From NCBI RefSeq assembly GCF_030166555.2, contig NZ_CP126461.2: 64,000 bases of DNA. The stretch is one strand, 5' to 3'. The stretch comes from Acholeplasma laidlawii_A. Its GTDB lineage: Bacteria > Bacillota_I > Bacilli_A > Acholeplasmatales > Acholeplasmataceae. Made by a program: the position numbers and the translations under genes. The notes under the pieces are model-generated. The model searched no databases. It had not been told where the DNA came from and saw nothing but the letters and a program-made list of their open reading frames with translations. Each line of letters opens with the position of its first letter. The stretch's first letter is position 1. Positions 24,671-32,094 of the stretch are shown in pieces.

Positions 24671-26935
24671 ATGATTGCTCGTGTTATTGTGGATATAAAA
24701 CATCAAAGTGTGAATCGAACATTTGATTATTTAGTTCATGAAAAAGATCAACTTCATATTCAAAAAGGTATGCGTGTAATTGTACCTTTTACAGATAATA
24801 ATATATTACGTTTAGGTTTTGTCTATGATATTATAAGTGCATCTGATTTAGCACATAAGTATGTTCATGAAATATTAGACATTGAACCTATTTTTAATGA
24901 TGAATTATTTTTAATGATGGATAAACTGATAGAAGACCCAAATGCGCTCATTGCAGAAGCCTTTGAAACCGTGATACCTAAACAGTTATTAATTCATTAT
25001 GAGAAAAAGGCTACTTTGTTAGAACCTAAACAACTACCGGATGATTTAGTACCGTTTTTCAAACAAGGTGTTTGGACTTTGCTTAAAAAAGATGAAGTTT
25101 ATTATAACCGTTTAAAAACATTAGAACAAAAAGGTATAGTTGAATTAAAAACTGTATTAAAGACAAGAAATAAGAAACCTTTAATAACCTATGTAAGAAT
25201 CGATAACAAAAACTATCATGGTACACCAAAACAACACGAAGTACTAGATATTTTAAGTGCGCACTCACAAATGAAAAAAGCAGATCTCGTAGCAAACTCT
25301 AGTGCATCGATTGTAAATACGTTAATCAAAAAATCTGTTATTGAAGTATTTTATGAATCAGATAAGTTAGAAGTAGCTAATTTTAACAAAACAACAAAAC
25401 TACCTGTGATTAATGAAGATTTAAAAGACCAAATCAAAGATATGATGGATGCAAAACATCAAGTTTATGTGAGTCAGTATCAAGATACCAAGTTAGACCC
25501 TTTCTTTTTCCATTTGATTCATGAAGTGATTTCACAGGGTAAGCAAGTGCTTATCATGGTGCCTGAAAACTTTATGATTGATTCTGTTAAGTCATCACTT
25601 GAAAAAGTCTTTAGGGAAGAACTTATTATTGGTTTAAATCATGGTCAAACAGATAAACAAATGATGTTAAAGTACAGTGCAATTTTAGATAATGAAACTA
25701 AAATTGTCGTCGGTGCACGTTCATCTGTATTTACAAGTTTTAGTGATTTAGGTTTAATCATCATAACGGATAGTAATAATCACAGTTACCGTGCACATGA
25801 AGGCATTTATTATCATGCATTAGAGATTGCTGAAATAAGAGCTAGATATCATGGTATACCACTTTATTTAAGTGCGAGTTCAATATCCTTAGATAATTAT
25901 GTAAAGATACAACAAAAAACACATGAGTTACTAAACCTACAAGAAGAAGTCTATAAATCCATTGAACTTATAGACATGAAAGAAGAACTAAAAAAAGGAA
26001 ATACCAAGTTAGTTAGTCTAAGTTTAAATGATGCCATATTAAATACATTAGATCATAATAAAAAAGTATTATTAATATTAAACCAAAAAGGGTATGCACC
26101 CTTTGTAATGTGTAGGACATGTTCGCATGTACCGGTAGATCCAGAAACTGGAATCCCTTTAAGATTTGATGAAAAACAAAATATTTTAAAATCTAATTTG
26201 ACAAAATATCAACTTGAGTTTACTAAAACATGCCCTGTATGTGGTAAACATACAGTGAAGTCTGTAGGTAGTGGGATTGATCAACTTATAACCTACTTAC
26301 ATAAAGCATATCCTTCAAAAGAGATATTAAAAGTCGATAGTGAGGCCATTAGTAATAAGACGTATCATGATAAAATTGAAGATCTTAGTCAAATCGATAT
26401 CATTGTAGGTACACAGATGGCACTGAAATCCAATTTAGAAGATAAAATAGATTTAGTGGGTATTTTGATGATTGATCAGTGGTTAAAATTACCCAAATTT
26501 GATGCCTATGAAGCAACTTATGAACTACTTAGTCAAGCAAAATTTATCACTAAAGATAAACTGATTATTCAAAGTTATGATCCAACACATTTTGTTTTAA
26601 AAAGCATTATAGGTGATGGAAGTACATATTATAAAGAAGAACTAAGTCGTAGAAGAATTTCTAAATTACCACCATATTATCAAGTGCTACAACTACGCAT
26701 TGAAGGTATGAGTTATTTAAAGACTTTTCAATATGCACTCTCATTAAAGACTTCATTAGAAAAAATGGGACTCACTGTTTTAGGTCCAACCTCATCTGTA
26801 TTACTTAAACATTTAGAAAATTATAGAGTATTATTAACGATTAAATACCAAGATAGTTTAAAAGCGTTTAATCACCTATTAAAATCAAACAAAGACATAA
26901 AAATATATATGAACCATGACGTATCATGGTATTAA
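24671..26935 (+). CDS. priA: PriA-like primosomal protein with degenerate helicase motifs
   Basis: A 754-residue protein aligned along its length with primosomal protein N' (PriA), which reloads the replicative helicase at broken forks. The 3'-DNA-binding domain (NRTFDYLV, KGMRVIVPF) and spacer motifs such as GKQVLIMVPE, IVVGARSSVFTSFSDLGLIII and IIVGTQMALKS are clear. Where PriA has the Walker A GxTGSGKTE (about residues 267-277) this protein has SQYQDTKLDPF. Where it has DEEH it has TDSNN (366-370). The QVAGRAGR motif is SQAKFITKDK (621-630). Only two CxxC pairs remain of the usual eight-Cys zinc region. It probably cannot hydrolyse ATP and may act only as a scaffold. It precedes fmt as in Bacillus. 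Confidence 0.87.
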   Translation: MIARVIVDIKHQSVNRTFDYLVHEKDQLHIQKGMRVIVPFTDNNILRLGFVYDIISASDLAHKYVHEILDIEPIFNDELFLMMDKLIEDPNALIAEAFETVIPKQLLIHYEKKATLLEPKQLPDDLVPFFKQGVWTLLKKDEVYYNRLKTLEQKGIVELKTVLKTRNKKPLITYVRIDNKNYHGTPKQHEVLDILSAHSQMKKADLVANSSASIVNTLIKKSVIEVFYESDKLEVANFNKTTKLPVINEDLKDQIKDMMDAKHQVYVSQYQDTKLDPFFFHLIHEVISQGKQVLIMVPENFMIDSVKSSLEKVFREELIIGLNHGQTDKQMMLKYSAILDNETKIVVGARSSVFTSFSDLGLIIITDSNNHSYRAHEGIYYHALEIAEIRARYHGIPLYLSASSISLDNYVKIQQKTHELLNLQEEVYKSIELIDMKEELKKGNTKLVSLSLNDAILNTLDHNKKVLLILNQKGYAPFVMCRTCSHVPVDPETGIPLRFDEKQNILKSNLTKYQLEFTKTCPVCGKHTVKSVGSGIDQLITYLHKAYPSKEILKVDSEAISNKTYHDKIEDLSQIDIIVGTQMALKSNLEDKIDLVGILMIDQWLKLPKFDAYEATYELLSQAKFITKDKLIIQSYDPTHFVLKSIIGDGSTYYKEELSRRRISKLPPYYQVLQLRIEGMSYLKTFQYALSLKTSLEKMGLTVLGPTSSVLLKHLENYRVLLTIKYQDSLKAFNHLLKSNKDIKIYMNHDVSWY

Positions 26936-26946
26936 AGGAGTAAATT

Positions 26947-27861
26947 ATGATTGTATTTATGGGTACCCCAGAGTTTTCAGTACCAATTCTAGAAATGTTG
27001 ATTGAAGAACAATATCCGGTTGGGCTAGTTGTTACACAACCAGATAGATTTGTTGGTAGAAAAAAGATATTAACACCATCACCAGTTAAGTCACTTGCTT
27101 TAGCACATAATATTGAGGTTTTTCAACCCGAAAAATTACGTCAGGATTATCAACATATCATTGATTTAAAGCCAAGCTTAATCATTACAGCAAGCTATGG
27201 TCAAATACTTCCTAAAGCCCTTTTAGAAGCAATTCCTGCAATTAACATTCATGGTTCATTATTACCTAAATACCGTGGTGGTGCACCAATTCAATATGCA
27301 TTATTTAATGGTGATGATAAAACGGGTATTACCTTAATGGAAATGGTATATAAAATGGATGCCGGTGCCATGATTAAAAAGGTAGAAGTAGACATAGAAC
27401 CTCTAGATGATTACGGCACTTTATCTAATAAGTTATCACTAGCAGGTAGAGATCTATTAAAAGAAAATCTGATGAGTGTTTTAAATAAAACATATCAAAG
27501 TACACCACAAAATGAGGATGAAGTTACGTTTGCATTTACACTTAAATATAGTGATGAAGCACTTGACTTTAACAAGTCAGCATCATGGAATCATAACCGT
27601 ATTAGAGGCTTAAGTCCTAACGTTGGTGCGCATTTTAACATCAAAAACACTACGGTTAAGGTGTTTAAATCAGCAATAAGTGATATAATAGACATTCAAA
27701 GAGGTGAAATTCGTATAGAAAATAAAAGAATATTTATTGGTACGAGTGATAGAGCCATTGAGTTAATTGAATTACAACAATCAGGTAAAAAACAAATGAA
27801 GGTTAAAGATTATTTAAATGGGCAAAGCCTATTTATTAACGGAGGAAAAATAGATGAGTAA
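26947..27861 (+). CDS. fmt: Methionyl-tRNA formyltransferase
   Basis: A 304-residue enzyme that formylates initiator Met-tRNA with 10-formyl-THF. It shows FMGTPEFSVP, ITASYGQILP, NIHGSLLPKYRGGAPIQ (catalytic Asn and His) and a C-terminal tRNA-binding barrel. AAAGGAG lies just after the priA stop. It overlaps the next gene by eight bases. Confidence 0.97.
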   Translation: MIVFMGTPEFSVPILEMLIEEQYPVGLVVTQPDRFVGRKKILTPSPVKSLALAHNIEVFQPEKLRQDYQHIIDLKPSLIITASYGQILPKALLEAIPAINIHGSLLPKYRGGAPIQYALFNGDDKTGITLMEMVYKMDAGAMIKKVEVDIEPLDDYGTLSNKLSLAGRDLLKENLMSVLNKTYQSTPQNEDEVTFAFTLKYSDEALDFNKSASWNHNRIRGLSPNVGAHFNIKNTTVKVFKSAISDIIDIQRGEIRIENKRIFIGTSDRAIELIELQQSGKKQMKVKDYLNGQSLFINGGKIDE

Positions 27862-28432
27862 ACCGAAACTCTTATATAACCGAGATGAGATGTTAAAAAT
27901 TAACATCGACACCTTGAAAAATAGATGCGATGTATCTGTTCTGGATATTGCAAAGATTACACAGCAACAACAATCTAAATATTATCCTGGTATTGATATT
28001 AACTTATGTGTGGAATCTGTAGAAAAAATATTAACTTTTAGAGATGTTTTCCACCACATTCAATTTGCTGCAGAAGTCGATAGACTTGCTGAAGAAAAAA
28101 TGTTTAAAGGACCAATTCAAGATATTTTATTCTATGATCTTGGACTATTTGGTATTGATGAAACCATTGGTTTAGATGTTGCTAGAAACTATGGTGCAAT
28201 TGGACAAACAAACTTTGGTGATATTGATGTCAACAAACATGGTATCGTAAAAAGATTAAATGATGCTGGTAAAACCGAAGGTGTTGTACATACAATGATG
28301 GATGATATTGTAGGCGCTATTGCTGCGGCTGCATCTACTCGTGTTGCTCAAGTGATGAATGAAGATATCGCACTTGAAAATCCAAGTTACCAAAAAATTA
28401 GCTTATTTGATTTGAAAAAAAGGAAAAGATAA
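27854..28432 (+). CDS. Phosphatidylglycerophosphatase A-related protein (YutG/PgpA-like)
   Basis: A 192-residue protein of the PgpA superfamily as represented by B. subtilis YutG. Conserved blocks are the SVLDIAKITQQQQSKYYPG helix, AAEVDRLAEE, LFGIDETIGLDV, the NYGAIGQTNFGDIDV loop and a VHTMMDDIVGAIAAAASTRVAQ segment. The last has the acidic pair seen in PgpA. It may dephosphorylate phosphatidylglycerol phosphate or a related substrate; activity is unproven for this branch. It is co-translated with fmt. Confidence 0.8.
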   Translation: MSKPKLLYNRDEMLKINIDTLKNRCDVSVLDIAKITQQQQSKYYPGIDINLCVESVEKILTFRDVFHHIQFAAEVDRLAEEKMFKGPIQDILFYDLGLFGIDETIGLDVARNYGAIGQTNFGDIDVNKHGIVKRLNDAGKTEGVVHTMMDDIVGAIAAAASTRVAQVMNEDIALENPSYQKISLFDLKKRKR

Positions 28433-28435
28433 TTT

Positions 28436-29755
28436 ATGGGCTTAAAGAACCAAAAGCATAGGTTAAAGGGCTTTGGAAAAAAGCTGTTTTCTAAATATTT
28501 TGGTTTTGAAACTGGAATTGATATTGCTAATGACGTAGCTGTTTTATATAGAAGAAATGTAGTGATTAAAAACATCGTATTTATATCAAACTTGCTATAT
28601 TCTTTAGTGTTTTTCATTCTAGGCTTTAGTGTTGCCAATCCGACAACCGATTGGATTTTTGCTATTGCTGCTCTACCAATTACCTATACAGTAGGTAGAC
28701 TACAATCTAAGCTTATCGACTTAGACCATAACGATTTAACAAAACAACAGATTGCTATGTATGTATCTAGTTTTTGGATTTTCATATCAGCTGTGATGGT
28801 TTATATACGTGTTTATGCAGTCGGACAAAATGCGCCGTTTGAAACTGCAAGTTACGTATTAATATTTTATGCGTTAGTTCAAATATCGCTTTACCAAGAC
28901 AAAAGGTTACTATCAAACTCATTTGTTTCATTAGTTGGGTTTGTTACATTAATACATATATCCATTACTTATAATTTCTTTAATTTAGGCCTTACTTGGC
29001 AAGAGTTCCTATCAACGATATTTACTGATCCAGTACTAGCTATTCAAGTAGCTGACTTAGCCTTAAGAACAGTTATATTTATATTATTTTATTTAATCAA
29101 TTATATTATTGTTTCTATTGGACAATCCATCCAAGAAGAAAGAAAAAAGGAATTGAACAAACGCCGTGAAGTACAAATGGACTTCACGCATATCGTTAGA
29201 TCATTATTTAACGTTGTATTTCAATCTGCAAGTACCATATTAAATGAAAGACATGCCTATAATGTGGCATCTGTTGCATCAAAAATAGATACATTTTATC
29301 ACTTGGATGAACAAGACAAAATTGAGTTAGAAAAATATGCACTGATTCATTTAAGATTTGATGAAATCAAGGATTTAATGATAGAAACAGATAGCTATAA
29401 TGAACATACCTATGAAGTATTAAAAGAAAAGACAGATTTAGGTGCAAAAATTGGTAAAAGAATTCAACTTGCTCAAAAATCTAATGATATTATTAGAGCA
29501 CATTATGAAGGAAGTGCTGATGAAGCATTTGCTCAACAAATGAATAAAATCCAATTTGAGATACCAAATCAAATTATCTTACTGGCGGATTGTTATGTTT
29601 CTTTAAGAAGTTTATCAACATACTATCATCCAAACAGCCACCCACAAACGATGGACTTATTTAAGAAACAATTAACACCATATTTTGATTATTCATTAAG
29701 GGAAACATTCTTTAAATACAACACAGAAATTGATCAACTTTATCATGATTTATAA
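28436..29755 (+). CDS. Membrane protein with degenerate HD-GYP-like C-terminal domain
   Basis: A 439-residue protein. Six hydrophobic segments (about residues 45-65, 72-87, 107-125, 137-153, 161-181 and 209-230) are followed by a soluble domain from about 245. That domain keeps the order of an HD-GYP domain: HAYNVASVASKI (first His helix), ALIHLRFDEIK (where LLHDIGKI is expected), IRAHYEG (where HHE-DG is expected) and IPNQIILLADCYVSLRS (like IP-ARIL-VAD-YDAL). The HD pair and the GYP residues are absent. It is probably a catalytically dead sensor or scaffold. It starts three bases after the YutG-like gene. Confidence 0.65.
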   Translation: MGLKNQKHRLKGFGKKLFSKYFGFETGIDIANDVAVLYRRNVVIKNIVFISNLLYSLVFFILGFSVANPTTDWIFAIAALPITYTVGRLQSKLIDLDHNDLTKQQIAMYVSSFWIFISAVMVYIRVYAVGQNAPFETASYVLIFYALVQISLYQDKRLLSNSFVSLVGFVTLIHISITYNFFNLGLTWQEFLSTIFTDPVLAIQVADLALRTVIFILFYLINYIIVSIGQSIQEERKKELNKRREVQMDFTHIVRSLFNVVFQSASTILNERHAYNVASVASKIDTFYHLDEQDKIELEKYALIHLRFDEIKDLMIETDSYNEHTYEVLKEKTDLGAKIGKRIQLAQKSNDIIRAHYEGSADEAFAQQMNKIQFEIPNQIILLADCYVSLRSLSTYYHPNSHPQTMDLFKKQLTPYFDYSLRETFFKYNTEIDQLYHDL

Positions 29756-29784
29756 AACATATTTTACATAATTATGTATCTTAG

Positions 29785-29813
29785 TTTACAAAATATCTAA
29801 TAAAGGTTATCAT
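29785..29813 (+). promoter_or_regulatory. Promoter of the metK riboswitch transcript
   Basis: TTTACA at 29785-29790, a 17-base spacer and TATCAT at 29808-29813, placed 20 bases before the aptamer. Confidence 0.75.
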
Positions 29814-29832
29814 ATAAACAATTCAATAAAAA

Positions 29833-29964
29833 CTTATTCAGAGCAGGTGAGGTGATCAGTCCTTTGACCCTGCAGCAACCTATTTAATTTAGGTGCTCAA
29901 CTGACAGGGGGCTAACCCACCAATAAGGAGATTACATCACTTCCTTCTTGGGAAGTGTTTTTAT
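29833..29964 (+). promoter_or_regulatory. SAM-I riboswitch (S-box) with terminator, upstream of metK
   Basis: P1 is CTTATT (29833-29838) with AATAAG (29922-29927). Between them lie CAGAGCAGGTGAGG and GCAGCAACC (S-box signatures), then a GGTGCTCAACTGACAGGG-type P3/P4 region. After the aptamer, CACTTCC (29938-29944) and GGAAGTG (29951-29957) form a terminator with TTTTT. AAGGAG next to P1 can pair with the CTTCCTT of the terminator arm as an antiterminator. High SAM should stop transcription before metK. Confidence 0.92.
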
Positions 29965-29992
29965 TAAGTAAAGGAAGAAAGAGGTAAATATT

Positions 29993-31153
29993 ATGAGTTA
30001 CATATTTTCAAGCGAAAGTGTCTCTAAAGGACATCCGGATAAAGTAGCGGATTTTATTGCAGATTCAGTATTAGATTTAGTATTAACAAATGACCCTAAA
30101 GCACGTTGCGCGATTGAGGTTGCTTTAGCACACACAACGGTTTATATTTTTGGTGAGGTATCAACAAGTTATATATTAACAGATGAGATTATTATTGAAA
30201 CTGCAAAAAAAGCAATCGATTTTTGTGGTTATAATGATGAAAAATTCATCTTTGATGCAAAATCAGCAACCTATCATGTTAACATTCATAAACAAAGTGC
30301 AGATATCGCACTAGGGGTTGATGAAACAGATAATAAAGAACAAGGTGCAGGGGATCAAGGTATTATGTTTGGTTACGCTAAAGATGATACGAAAGAACTT
30401 TTACCTTTACCAATTTTTCTAGCACATGAATTAACTAAACGTTTAGCATTTGTTAGAGAAGAAGGTATTGTATCAGGACTTGGACCAGATGGTAAATCTC
30501 AAGTATCTGTTTTATATAATGAAAACCATGAACCACTGGAAGTTACAGCGATTGTATTATCTACTCAACATGAAGATTCAAAGACACTTGAAAGTGTTAA
30601 AGCAGACATGATGAAACATGTTATCTTAGAAGTCATTCCAAAACATTTAATTACAGAAAACACTAAATACTATATTAATCCAACCGGTAGATTCGTCATT
30701 GGTGGACCAGTAGGAGATAGTGGCTTAACAGGTCGTAAACTTATTGTAGACACTTACGGTGGATACTCACGTCACGGTGGTGGTGCATTTAGTGGTAAAG
30801 ATGCATCTAAAGTAGACAGATCAGCATCTTATATGGCAAGATACTTAGCAAAACAAGTCGTAGGAAGTGGTATTGCAAAAACCTGCGAAATCCAATTGGC
30901 TTATGCAATTGGTGTTGCAGAGCCAGTAAGTTTATATGTAAACACTTTTGGCACATCCAAAGTAAGTAATGAAGTGATTGCTGAAACAATTTCTAAAAAC
31001 TTTGATTTAAGACCTAAAGCAATTATTAATTATCTCGGACTTACGAACCCAATCTTCAAACAAACCACTCATAATGGCCATTTTGGTAAGTTAGATTCTA
31101 AGTTAAGTTGGGAAAAATTAGATAAAATTGATATTTTCGAACAATTAGTATAA
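29993..31153 (+). CDS. metK: S-adenosylmethionine synthetase
   Basis: A 386-residue MetK that makes SAM from methionine and ATP. Motifs: SSESVSKGHPDKVADF, GAGDQGIMFGYA (methionine and ATP site), GRFVIGGPVGDSGLTGRK and GGGAFSGKDASKVDRSASY (P-loop-like). Length is normal. It is controlled by the upstream SAM-I riboswitch, so its product feeds back on its own mRNA. Confidence 0.98.
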   Translation: MSYIFSSESVSKGHPDKVADFIADSVLDLVLTNDPKARCAIEVALAHTTVYIFGEVSTSYILTDEIIIETAKKAIDFCGYNDEKFIFDAKSATYHVNIHKQSADIALGVDETDNKEQGAGDQGIMFGYAKDDTKELLPLPIFLAHELTKRLAFVREEGIVSGLGPDGKSQVSVLYNENHEPLEVTAIVLSTQHEDSKTLESVKADMMKHVILEVIPKHLITENTKYYINPTGRFVIGGPVGDSGLTGRKLIVDTYGGYSRHGGGAFSGKDASKVDRSASYMARYLAKQVVGSGIAKTCEIQLAYAIGVAEPVSLYVNTFGTSKVSNEVIAETISKNFDLRPKAIINYLGLTNPIFKQTTHNGHFGKLDSKLSWEKLDKIDIFEQLV

Positions 31154-31201
31154 AATACACATATTCACTAACCGTAAAAAGCTTGAGAGGGTGACAGTAA
31201 G

Positions 31202-31771
31202 ATGGACAATTTATTATGGCTTTACATTGTAGCAGGTACGATAGTACTGATTCTAGTAATTATATGGGTTTGGTATCTAATTGGTGCTAATAATTTTAAA
31301 AAGAATAAAGATAATATTGAAGATTTAATGGTTGACATAGATGAAATAATCATGAATAAACATCACCTGTTAAATTTTATGATAGAACAAACTAAAAGAA
31401 GTTTAACAATTGAAGCTAAAATACTAAATGAAATGCTTGAAATATCAGTCATTTCAAATACAGATAGTGTTGAACAAAAACAAGATATATCATTTCAATT
31501 AACTCAATCTATGCACATGTTATATGAAATGATCACAGATCATGAAGATTTAAAAACATCAAAAGAGATAAAAGAAAAACTGGACGATTGGATTATCCTA
31601 GAAGAAAGTTTACAAAGCACTAGAAAATTATATAATAAAAATGTTTCTAATTTTAATCACAAAATAGTGGCATTTCCTTCAAACATTATAGCAAAGATGA
31701 AAAAGTATAAAAGAAAAGATTTCTTTGAAGCAGAGATCTTGTTGACTAAAGAAGAAGTAGACAGTTTATAA
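31202..31771 (+). CDS. LemA family protein
   Basis: A 189-residue protein with one N-terminal membrane helix (about residues 5-28) and an alpha-helical LemA domain outside or along the membrane. The family mark is LYNKNVSNFNHKIVAFPSNII with KDFFEAE near the end. Function of the family is poorly known. GAGAGGG precedes the ATG, and a terminator follows. It may be co-transcribed with metK, whose stop is 48 bases upstream. Confidence 0.85.
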   Translation: MDNLLWLYIVAGTIVLILVIIWVWYLIGANNFKKNKDNIEDLMVDIDEIIMNKHHLLNFMIEQTKRSLTIEAKILNEMLEISVISNTDSVEQKQDISFQLTQSMHMLYEMITDHEDLKTSKEIKEKLDDWIILEESLQSTRKLYNKNVSNFNHKIVAFPSNIIAKMKKYKRKDFFEAEILLTKEEVDSL

Positions 31772-31780
31772 AGCATACCA

Positions 31781-31810
31781 AAGAGGGTACTAAAAAGTAC
31801 CCTTTTATTT
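31781..31810 (+). terminator. Terminator after lemA
   Basis: GGGTACT (31785-31791) and AGTACCC (31796-31802) with a TTTTATTTTTT tail. Confidence 0.88.
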
Positions 31811-31929
31811 TTTATATATACATATTTGAATAAAAATAATACAAATAAAATGAATTAATAGTAAATATTGAATTTAGTATAAAAAATCACGATATTTATG
31901 TAAAAGTCATATTAAATAGTTGGGATTAT

Positions 31930-31959
31930 TTGGAGAAATCATATTAAATATGGTATCAT
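31930..31959 (+). promoter_or_regulatory. Candidate promoter of the secA operon
   Basis: TTGGAG (31930-31935), an 18-base spacer and TATCAT (31954-31959). The 12-base repeat TCATATTAAATA occurs at 31907-31918 and again at 31939-31950 inside the spacer. Confidence 0.5.
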
Positions 31960-32094
31960 TTAGTGATGTCATCTATAGATGATTGATAAGTAAACAATGA
32001 TAATGTTTGATTTGGGTATTATGCCAAATCATTTTAGATTAAATAAAGATTAATTAATTACACATAAACTTAAACAAGTAAAGGAAGTGATGTT
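31960..32094 (+). promoter_or_regulatory. Long secA leader with two hairpins
   Basis: The 135-base untranslated leader holds a palindrome TCATCTATAGATGA (31969-31982). It also holds a strong hairpin TGATTTGG (32008-32015) with CCAAATCA (32024-32031), followed by TTTTAG. The latter resembles a weak attenuator. No leader peptide with a ribosome site was found, so a SecM-type arrest peptide is not supported. Confidence 0.45.

Noticed and set aside
31960..32094. SecM-like leader peptide before secA
   Set aside because: No frame has both a ribosome site and an exported, arrest-type sequence.
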